NCBI GenBank assembly: GCA_021798395.1
Contig: JAJZHS010000205.1
Location: 1 to 5,093, forward strand
Direction: 5' to 3'
DNA length: 5,093 nucleotides
From: Pseudomonadota bacterium
GTDB taxonomy: Bacteria; Pseudomonadota; Gammaproteobacteria; Burkholderiales; Burkholderiaceae_C
A program made the translations under genes and the position numbers. A model generated the notes under the pieces. The model was given only the letters and a program-made list of their open reading frames with translations, made no database searches and was not told where the DNA came from. Positions 1-5,075 of this stretch are shown in pieces. The number at the start of each line of letters is the position of its first letter. Positions within the stretch are counted from its first letter, which is position 1.

Positions 1-1
1 C

Positions 2-169
2 ATGGTCGCCGTGGCGTGGGTCGGCTACCTCAACGGGCTGCGGCTCAGCGGCCCCGACGCGCAGCCGGCGCGCGCGCTCTGGCGCGACTTCATGCGCCGC
101 GCGCGAACCGGCGCCGCGGCTGGCGCGACGCGCGTCAAAGCGCCAGTTCCGGACCGCCGAGCGCGCTGA
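2..169 (+). CDS. Probable class A penicillin-binding protein, C-terminal end (partial)
   Basis: The frame is open from the left edge and stops at TGA 167-169, giving the last 55 residues of a protein whose start lies outside the window. The piece begins MVAVAWVGYLNG and continues to ALWRDFMRRA. A W-V-G motif followed about 25 residues later by a W-x-D-F-M motif resembles the end of the transpeptidase domain of bifunctional penicillin-binding proteins (PBP1A/1B type), which polymerise and cross-link peptidoglycan in the periplasm. After the motif comes a basic, low-complexity tail of about 20 residues. The neighbourhood supports the call, because a ponA/mrcA gene next to cyaY is common in Betaproteobacteria (family knowledge). 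The catalytic SxxK, SxN and KTG motifs are not in the window, so activity and subclass cannot be judged. Its last 35 nt overlap the 3' end of cyaY on the opposite strand. Confidence 0.55.
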   Translation: MVAVAWVGYLNGLRLSGPDAQPARALWRDFMRRARTGAAAGATRVKAPVPDRRAR

Positions 170-449
170 CCGCTTCGCGCACCAGGGCGTCGAAATCGAG
201 GCCGCCGCGGGTGTCGCGCCAGCGACCTTCGCTCTGGCGGAAATGGTAGGCGCCGCGCGCGCTGGCGAGCCACAGCTCGTCGATCGCAGGCTGCAGGTTG
301 ATGATGACCTGGGCGCCGTTGTCGAGTTCGAGCGTCAGCACCGAACCCTCGCGCTTCGAATCCAGGTCGACGGCGTCGGCCGCCGCCTCGATGCGGTCCA
401 GCGCGGCTTCGGCCGCGTGCAGATAGGCGTTGTGCGTCGAGTCGTTCAC
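135..449 (-). CDS. cyaY: CyaY, bacterial frataxin homologue
   Basis: CyaY is a small cytosolic iron-binding protein that interacts with IscS and modulates iron-sulfur cluster assembly. From GTG 447-449 the product is 104 residues, close to the 106 I recall for E. coli CyaY. It aligns from the first residue: VNDSTHNAYLHAAEAALDRI matches the N-terminal helix (E. coli MNDSEFHRL...). The core strands follow, with VLTLELDNG, VIIN, the conserved W in ELWLAS (about residue 60) and GAYHF (about 66-70). Acidic residues in the first helix fit the frataxin iron-binding face. An in-frame ATG at 486-488 would add 13 residues (MDIEAIDPVYQSI) and run into the divergent lptM start. I prefer GTG because the homology begins exactly there, although neither start has a good Shine-Dalgarno sequence. 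The gene is convergent with the penicillin-binding protein gene, overlapping it by 35 nt, and divergent from lptM. The CyaY call is very secure; the start is less so. Confidence 0.93.
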   Translation of the reverse strand: MNDSTHNAYLHAAEAALDRIEAAADAVDLDSKREGSVLTLELDNGAQVIINLQPAIDELWLASARGAYHFRQSEGRWRDTRGGLDFDALVREAVSALGGPELAL

Positions 450-492
450 GATGGACTGATAAACTGGATCAATGGCTTCGATGTCCATTCTA
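450..492. promoter_or_regulatory. Compact divergent start region of cyaY and lptM
   Basis: Only 22 nt (450-471) separate the preferred cyaY GTG from the first lptM ATG, so any promoters must lie partly inside the opposite gene. On the - strand, TAGAAT at 487-492 matches the sigma-70 -10 consensus at five of six positions and sits about 37 nt upstream of the cyaY GTG, but I see no good -35 at the right distance. On the + strand, TAAACT at 460-465 is a weak -10-like hexamer that would leave an unusually short leader for lptM. These are pattern matches only. The region may instead be read through from further upstream. Confidence 0.28.
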
Positions 493-621
493 GGAACTCG
501 CGCAACCCGCACCCGCCGCAGGGTTGCCTGCGCCGCCGTGTTGTGCCTGCTGCTGGCCGGTTGCGGCCAGAAGGGCCCGCTGTACCTGCCCAAGCCGCCT
601 TCCGTGTCGGGCGCACACTGA
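472..621 (+). CDS. lptM: LptM (YifL-type) small outer-membrane lipoprotein
   Basis: This short gene encodes 49 residues from ATG 472, or 46 from the in-frame ATG 481, and ends at TGA 619-621. The product has a basic N-terminus (RATRTRRRVA), a hydrophobic stretch (VLCLLLAG) and a lipobox LLAGC, whose cysteine (residue 31 from ATG 472, 28 from ATG 481) should be lipidated. Directly after it comes GQKGPLYLPKPP, the hallmark CGxKGPLY.P signature of the LptM/YifL family. In E. coli LptM associates with the LPS translocon LptD/LptE and favours correct disulfide formation in LptD (literature). The context agrees: divergent from cyaY and upstream of a lysine/DAP gene, as in E. coli (cyaY, yifL, dapF) and Pseudomonas (cyaY, lppL, lysA). 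A GGA at 466-468 is the only Shine-Dalgarno-like core; it is rather close to ATG 472 and rather far from ATG 481, so the start is undecided. The TAA at 460-462 limits any further extension. Confidence 0.88.
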   Translation: MASMSILGTRATRTRRRVACAAVLCLLLAGCGQKGPLYLPKPPSVSGAH

Positions 622-653
622 CGCGCTCGCCGCCCCGTTTCCGCCCACTTCCG

Positions 654-1946
654 ATGACCGCCCCGCTGCCCCCGCTCCCAGGCGCGCCCTGGATCGCGCA
701 CCAAGATGGCGAATTGATGGTCGAACAGGTCGCGCTGCCGCGCCTGGCCGAGACCTTCGGCACCCCGCTGTACGTGTATTCGCGCGCCGCGATCGAAGCC
801 GCGGCGCGCGCCTGGAGCGACGCTGCTCCGGGGCGCGCCGTGTCGCTTCGCTATGCCGTCAAGGCGAACTCGAACCTGGCCGTGCTGCGGCTGCTCGCCG
901 ACCTCGGCTGGGGATTCGACATCGTCTCCGCAGGCGAGCTGGCGCGGGTGCGCGCAGCCGGTGGCGACGCGGCCCGCACGGTGTTCTCCGGAGTGGGAAA
1001 GACCGACGCCGAAATCGCCGCCGCGCTTCGCGCCGGAGTGCAGTGCCTGAACGTCGAGTCGGAAAGCGAGCTGCGCCGCATCGACCGGATCGCCGGCGAA
1101 CTCGGGCAGCGCGCCCCGGTCAGCCTGCGCATCAACCCCGACGTCGACGCCCGCACCCATCCGTACATCTCGACCGGGCTGCGCAGCAACAAGTTCGGCA
1201 TCCCGCAAGCGCGCGCGAGGCAGGCCTACACCGACTGCGCGCAACTGCCGAACCTGCAGGTGGTCGGAATCGCCTGCCACATCGGCTCGCAGATCACCGA
1301 GACCGAGCCGTACCTGGACGCGCTCGACCGCGTCGTCGACCTGGTGCGCGACATCGAGCGCCACGGCGTGACGCTGCAGCACATCGACCTCGGCGGAGGA
1401 CTGGGAATCCGCTACGCGCAGGAGACCCCGCCGCGGCCCGACGAACTGCTCGGCGCGCTGTACGCGCGCCTCGACGCGGCGGGCCTGGGCCACCGCCCGC
1501 TGCTGCTCGAACCGGGGCGCTCGGTGGTCGGCAACGCCGGCCTGCTGCTGACGTCGGTGGTGACGCTGAAGTCGAGCCTGGAACGCCACTTCGCGGTGGT
1601 CGACTCGGCGATGAACGACCTGATGCGGCCGGCGCTTTACGAAGCCTGGCAGGACATCGTCGCGGTGCGCCCGCGCGACGGCGCGCAGCGCAGACGCTAC
1701 GACGTGGTCGGCGCGGTCTGCGAATCGGGCGACTGGCTCGGCCGCGACCGCGCGCTGGACCTGCGCGAGGGCGACCTGCTCGCCGTGTTGTCGGCCGGCG
1801 CCTACGGCATGGCGATGGCGTCGAACTACAACACCCGGCCGCGCGCCGCCGAAGTGCTGGTCGACGGCGCGCAAGCGCACCTGATCCGCGATCGCGAGGA
1901 CGTCAGCGCGCTGTTCGCCGGCGAACACCTGCCGCCGCGGCGTTGA
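654..1946 (+). CDS. lysA: Diaminopimelate decarboxylase LysA
   Basis: LysA is a PLP enzyme of the cytosol that decarboxylates meso-diaminopimelate to L-lysine, the last step of the DAP pathway. From ATG 654 the product is 430 residues, normal for the family. It begins with the usual lead-in (APWIAHQDGELMVE, then FGTPLYVYSRA at 35-45). The N-terminal alanine-racemase-like barrel contains YAVKANSN with PLP lysine K70, SAGEL (92-96), NVESESEL (133-140), SNKFG (178-182), HIGSQ (209-213), the phosphate-binding GGG (247-249) and EPGRS (286-290). The C-terminal domain has CESGD (356-360), which supplies the active-site cysteine and glutamate across the dimer, and AGAYG (381-385). All expected catalytic residues are present. 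It starts 32 nt after lptM with no recognisable Shine-Dalgarno, which suggests co-transcription and perhaps translational coupling. The frame stays open upstream to 243, but that part lies antisense to cyaY and over lptM and has no homology, so ATG 654 is chosen. Its 3' end overlaps msrQ by 44 nt. Confidence 0.97.
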   Translation: MTAPLPPLPGAPWIAHQDGELMVEQVALPRLAETFGTPLYVYSRAAIEAAARAWSDAAPGRAVSLRYAVKANSNLAVLRLLADLGWGFDIVSAGELARVRAAGGDAARTVFSGVGKTDAEIAAALRAGVQCLNVESESELRRIDRIAGELGQRAPVSLRINPDVDARTHPYISTGLRSNKFGIPQARARQAYTDCAQLPNLQVVGIACHIGSQITETEPYLDALDRVVDLVRDIERHGVTLQHIDLGGGLGIRYAQETPPRPDELLGALYARLDAAGLGHRPLLLEPGRSVVGNAGLLLTSVVTLKSSLERHFAVVDSAMNDLMRPALYEAWQDIVAVRPRDGAQRRRYDVVGAVCESGDWLGRDRALDLREGDLLAVLSAGAYGMAMASNYNTRPRAAEVLVDGAQAHLIRDREDVSALFAGEHLPPRR

Positions 1947-2646
1947 GCGCCGGGCGCGCGCGATCCCGGCGCGCGCGCCACCACCGCCAGACGCGCCAGC
2001 CGAGCAGCGCGCACAGGATCGCCGCATACAGTTTCGGCTGGCCGGTGTGGTTTTTCGCCAGCTGTCCCCACCAGGCGTGGAACACGGCCACCGGCGCGAT
2101 GACGTAGACCAGTCGGTGCAGCGCGCGCCAGCGCCTGCCGCCCAGGCGGCGGATCGCCGCGTCGCGCGAGGTCGCGGCCAGCGGCAGCATCATCGACAGC
2201 GCGGTCATTCCGGCGAGCACGAAGGGGTGCCGCGAAGCGTCCTGCAGCACCGACGCGACGCTGAAGTCGTTGACCAGCCACAGGTAGCACGTGAAATGCA
2301 TCAGCGCGTAGGCGAAGGCCCACAGGCCCAGCATGCGCCGCAGCCGCGCCCATTCGCTCCAGCCGGTGAGCTGGCGAAGCGGGGTGATCGCCAGCGTCAG
2401 CAGCAGCAGCCGCAAGGCCCAGCGACCGGTGGCCCAGATCAGCGCGTGCTCGGGGTCGGGGCCGAGTTGCACGGTGAACGCACGCCAGACCAGGTCGACC
2501 GCCGGAAGCAGCGCCAGCAGCCAGCACGCGGGCTTGAACCAGCGCGCCTGCAGCGTCGCGCGGCGCAGCGCAGCGGCCAAGCCCGAGCGCCGCGTCACGG
2601 ACGGCGCGACCGCACCGGGGCCGGACGGAGAAGGTTCGGGCTCCAC
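1903..2646 (-). CDS. msrQ: MsrQ (YedZ), haem-binding membrane subunit of the MsrPQ system
   Basis: MsrQ is an inner-membrane b-type haem protein of the ferric-reductase-like transmembrane family. It passes electrons from the respiratory chain or flavin reductase to periplasmic MsrP. The 247-residue product shows about six hydrophobic segments (roughly residues 38-57, 75-92, 107-125, 142-158, 176-193, 206-222). Candidate haem ligands are H117 (in LMHFTCYLW), H177 (in ALHRLVYVI) and H190 (in VFHAWW). Their spacing of 60 and 13 residues equals that of the E. coli ligands as I recall them (H91, H151, H164). Family motifs TGRWALR, LTLAITPLR, RLRRMLGL and AAIRRLGGRRW are also present. The start is GTG 2644-2646, 10 nt after the msrP stop and without a visible Shine-Dalgarno. 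GTG at 2596-2598 would give a protein 16 residues shorter and nearer the usual length. The last 25 or so residues are a basic, alanine/arginine-rich tail beyond the normal family end, and they overlap lysA. Confidence 0.95.
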   Translation of the reverse strand: MEPEPSPSGPGAVAPSVTRRSGLAAALRRATLQARWFKPACWLLALLPAVDLVWRAFTVQLGPDPEHALIWATGRWALRLLLLTLAITPLRQLTGWSEWARLRRMLGLWAFAYALMHFTCYLWLVNDFSVASVLQDASRHPFVLAGMTALSMMLPLAATSRDAAIRRLGGRRWRALHRLVYVIAPVAVFHAWWGQLAKNHTGQPKLYAAILCALLGWRVWRWWRARRDRARPALNAAAAGVRRRTAR

Positions 2647-2656
2647 GCCGGGGGCA

Positions 2657-3631
2657 CTAGAAATCGCGACGCAAGTCCATGCCGCGGTACAAATCGGCGA
2701 CCTGCTTCGCGTAACCGTTGAACAACCGGGTCTTGAGCCGGGGCGCGAACAAGCCGCCGAAGCGCCCGTCGCCGATCCGCCGCTCGGTGGCCTGGCTCCA
2801 GTTCTGCGGGCTCACGTCGGGATTCACGTTCGAGTAGAAGCCGTACCAGTTCGGCACCGCGCGCATCCATGAAGTCACCGGCTGGCGCTCGACCAGGCTG
2901 ATGCGCACGATCGACTTGCCGCCCTTGAACCCGTATTTCCAGGGAATGACCATGCGCAACGGTGCACCGTCCTGGTTCGGCAGCACCTCGCCGTACAGGC
3001 CGAAGGCGAGCAGAGTCAGCGGATGCATCGCCTCGTCCATGCGCAGGCCCTCCAGGTACGGCCACGCCAGCACGGGGTCATTCTGGCCCGGCATCTCGGC
3101 CGGGTCGAGCAGGGTCTGGTAGGTGATGAACTTCGCGTTCCCGGTCGGCTCCACCGCGCGCAGCAGCGCCGACAGCGGATAGCCGATCCAGGGAATGACC
3201 ATCGACCAGCCCTCGACGCAGCGGTGGCGGTAGATGCGCTCCTGCATCGGCGCCAGCTTCAGCAGCGCGTCGATGTCGAAACGCCGCGGCTTGTGCACCT
3301 CGCCGTCGACGACCACCGTCCACGGTCGCGTATGCAGGCTGCCTGCGTAGCGCGCAGGGTCGGACTTGCTGGTGCCGAACTCGTAGAAGTTGTTGTACGT
3401 CGTGACGTCGGAATACGGCGTCAGCGTTTCGTGGGCGCCGTATTCCGCATTGCGCGTCGCAGGCAACGCCGCCAACCCTCCTGGAAGCGCTGCCGAAGCG
3501 GCCACGCTCGACGCAACTCCGCCCAGTCCGAGGCCGAGCAGGAACGCGCGCCGGCCCAGATAGGCTGAGCGCGGAGTGATTTCGGAAGGGACGGGATGCT
3601 GAAACGCATCCCGGTGTTCGTGCTGTCTCAC
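2657..3631 (-). CDS. msrP: MsrP (YedY), periplasmic methionine-sulfoxide reductase, molybdenum catalytic subunit
   Basis: MsrP carries a molybdopterin cofactor and reduces methionine sulfoxide in periplasmic proteins, receiving electrons from MsrQ. It belongs to the sulfite-oxidase fold family. The 324-residue product has a Tat signal with the twin arginines at 27-28 (LGRRAFLLGLGLGG), then an alanine-rich hydrophobic stretch with a possible AxA cleavage site near residue 47. Family blocks follow: TTYNNFYEFGTSKSDPA (78-94), WTVVVDGEV (104-112), YRHRCVEGWSMVIPWIGYPL (134-153) with the molybdenum-ligating cysteine C138, APLRMVIPWKYGFKGGKSIV (223-242) and WYGFYSNVNP (262-271). Length and residues look complete. 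The GTG start at 3629-3631 is supported by GGAGG on the - strand (3637-3641) five nt upstream. msrQ follows after 10 nt, so the pair is an operon. In E. coli it answers to the HprSR (YedVW) two-component system under reactive chlorine stress, but no such regulator is in this window. Confidence 0.96.
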   Translation of the reverse strand: MRQHEHRDAFQHPVPSEITPRSAYLGRRAFLLGLGLGGVASSVAASAALPGGLAALPATRNAEYGAHETLTPYSDVTTYNNFYEFGTSKSDPARYAGSLHTRPWTVVVDGEVHKPRRFDIDALLKLAPMQERIYRHRCVEGWSMVIPWIGYPLSALLRAVEPTGNAKFITYQTLLDPAEMPGQNDPVLAWPYLEGLRMDEAMHPLTLLAFGLYGEVLPNQDGAPLRMVIPWKYGFKGGKSIVRISLVERQPVTSWMRAVPNWYGFYSNVNPDVSPQNWSQATERRIGDGRFGGLFAPRLKTRLFNGYAKQVADLYRGMDLRRDF

Positions 3632-3636
3632 GCCGA

Positions 3637-3641
3637 CCTCC
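3637..3641 (-). promoter_or_regulatory. Strong Shine-Dalgarno of msrP
   Basis: GGAGG on the - strand, followed by five nt (TCGGC) and then GTG 3629-3631. This is the best ribosome-binding site in the window and fixes the msrP start on GTG. It contrasts with msrQ and lysA, which have none visible. Confidence 0.8.
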
Positions 3642-3651
3642 GTGCAGGTTT

Positions 3652-3670
3652 GCCGGGCAATGTGCCCGGC
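3652..3670 (-). promoter_or_regulatory. Hairpin in the msrP leader
   Basis: GCCGGGCA (3652-3659) and TGCCCGGC (3663-3670) form a perfect 8-bp stem with a 3-nt loop. On the - strand it ends 10 nt before the GGAGG of msrP. There is no T-run after it, so an ordinary intrinsic terminator is unlikely. It could be a 5' leader structure or an operator-like palindrome. What it does is inference only. Confidence 0.45.
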
Positions 3671-3789
3671 CGATGCCGATCAGTCGGCGATCGAGCCGAA
3701 ACCTTACACGCAGCGGCACAACCCTCGAAGCTGCACGGTCAAGCGCCTCGAGCCCGTACGGGGCAGTCCCGATGCAGCTGCCGCCAGGA

Positions 3790-3808
3790 GGCCGGGCATG
3801 GCCCGGCC
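3790..3808 (-). terminator. GC-rich hairpin after the kelch-like gene, possible terminator
   Basis: GGCCGGGC (3790-3797) and GCCCGGCC (3801-3808) pair perfectly over 8 bp around an ATG loop. Read on the - strand it begins 10 nt after the kelch-like TGA (3819-3821), which is a typical place for a terminator. The following sequence (TCCTGGCGG...) lacks a T-run, so it is not a textbook intrinsic terminator; hairpins without U-tracts are common in GC-rich genomes. Confidence 0.45.
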
Positions 3809-3818
3809 CTGCCCACAC

Positions 3819-5075
3819 TCAGGGCGTATAGCTCCACAGGTCGTTCAAGTCGCCCAGCGTCGGCGTCGCGTCCAGCCCGGCGCCGCCGAAGAACCAGAGG
3901 CGCCCGCTCGAGTCGATCCAGCCGGTCGCGCCGTAGCGCGCGCCTGCTGCGTTCGCGCTGTTGCTGCCGCTGCCGGCGTAGCTGCCCTTGGCGTTGACCG
4001 CGTTCGAACCCGACACCCAGGTCCACAGCCCGGTCGAAGTCGAGTACTCCCAAAGATCGTTCAACGGCGCGACGACGCCGTATGCATCGACTCCATAACC
4101 GCCGAACATCCACAGGTTGCCGTTCGCGTCCGACCACGCCGTGGCGTAGGCGCGCGCACCCGGCGTGTTGCCGCTCAGCGAGACCGACGAAGTTCCGTAG
4201 ACGCCGATCGCCTGCGCCAGCGCGGAACCGGACACCCAGGTCCACGATTTGGTGGTGGGGTCGAATTCCCACAAGTCGCCGAGCTGGCCGAGCTTGCCCG
4301 ACGAGTCGATGCCCTTGCCGCCGAACAGCCAGAAATGTCCCGAGCTGTCGACCCACGACGCGGCGCCGTAGCGCGCGCTGGGCACGTTGGTCGACGCAGC
4401 CTGGCCCTGCAGGCCCCAGTTGCCGGCTGCCGACGCCAGCGTCGAGCCGCCGACCAGGGCCCATTTGCCGCCGCTGTATTCCCACAGGTCGCCGAGCGGG
4501 CCCTGCTTGTCGTTGCTGTCGAACCCGTTGCCGCCGAACATCCACAGATTGCCCGAGCTGTCGATCCACGTTGCCGCTGCGCTGCGCGCGCCCGGCGCGG
4601 TCGCGCTGGTCGCCGTACCGGCGGAATTGCTGCCGCCGACCCAGGTCCAGGCGCCCGCGCTGTATTCCCACAGATCGCCGAGCATCCCGCTGGTTCCGCT
4701 GGCGTCGACTCCGTGGCCGCCGTACATCCAGAAGTTGCCCGCAGCGTCGGTCCAGGTCTGCGCGCTGTCGCGCGCTCCGGGCCAGTTGGTCGACGCCGAG
4801 CTGCCCTGCGTGCCGTAGACCCCGGACGTGCCGGTGGTGCTCGGCCCGGCCACCCAGGTCCACTGCGAGGTCGCGGTATCGTAGCGCCACAGATCGGCGA
4901 GCTCGCCGGCTCCTCCCGACGCCGCGTAGCCGTTGCCGCCGAACATCCACAGGCGGCCCGAAGCGTCGTGCCAGCTGGCGGCCTGCGCGCGCGCACCGGG
5001 CTGGCCGCCCGCGGTACCCGCGGTGCCGTAGCTGCCGAGCGCATTGACGGTCGTCGACCCGCCGTCGAAGGACCA
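3819..5075 (-). repeat. Six tandem kelch-type coding repeats
   Basis: Taking the first tryptophan of each W-x-W/F motif as the boundary, units begin (- strand, high to low) at 5075, 4862, 4649, 4463, 4244 and 4025, and the last ends at 3819. Lengths are 213, 213, 186, 219, 219 and 207 nt. The diglycine codons lie at 4935-4940, 4716-4721, 4530-4535, 4317-4322, 4098-4103 and 3882-3887. Similarity persists at DNA level: the 15-mer ending in GAACATCCAC is identical at 4099-4113, 4531-4545 and 4936-4950, and a 22-nt stretch is shared by 4526-4547 and 4931-4952. The third unit (4649 to 4464) is about 9-11 residues shorter than its neighbours, the loss being in the linker. Confidence 0.85.

Larger units (their letters stand above)
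3632..3818. promoter_or_regulatory. Non-coding leader and promoter region upstream of msrP
   Basis: These 187 nt lie between the kelch-like gene stop and msrP, both on the - strand, and should hold the msrPQ promoter. I see no gene here. Structures present are hairpin 3652-3670 just upstream of the Shine-Dalgarno, a small inverted repeat GCCGA-TCAG-TCGGC at 3675-3688, the self-complementary CCCGTACGGG at 3753-3762, and hairpin 3790-3808 near the kelch-like stop. On the - strand TTGACC (3737-3742) resembles a -35 and TGTAAG (3703-3708) a poor -10, but the 28-nt spacing is wrong for sigma-70, so I cannot place a promoter. Confidence 0.45.

Noticed and set aside
243..653. The lysA frame is open upstream to 243, allowing a much longer LysA.
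   Set aside because: LysA homology begins after ATG 654. The extra part overlaps cyaY and lptM and resembles no known domain.
450..2027. The cyaY frame on the - strand stays open upstream to about 2027, which would give a 630-residue protein.
   Set aside because: Everything before the frataxin domain is antisense to lysA and lptM, is arginine/valine/glycine-rich without motifs, and results from scarce stop codons in GC-rich DNA.
524..2107. Long + strand frame of about 527 codons over lysA.
   Set aside because: It is arginine/alanine/proline-rich shadow translation of lysA, which has all catalytic motifs in its own frame.
2047..2872. Two + strand frames of 179-224 codons opposite msrQ and the msrP end.
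   Set aside because: They lie antisense to well-recognised msrQ and msrP, have no recognisable domains and have shadow-like composition.
3703..3742. Possible sigma-70 promoter for msrPQ (TTGACC and TGTAAG on the - strand).
   Set aside because: The hexamers are 28 nt apart, far from the usual 16-18, and the -10 match is poor.
3023..3997. Frames of 133-181 codons on the + strand across msrP and the intergenic gap.
   Set aside because: They are antisense to msrP or rich in Arg/Ser with no motif, and no ribosome-binding site stands out.
3739..4950. Long - strand frame of about 403 codons within the kelch-like region, and + strand frames over the same area.
   Set aside because: These are shadow frames of the repeated kelch-like gene, and their apparent periodicity only mirrors its repeats. 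Their arginine-rich content and lack of motifs argue against coding.
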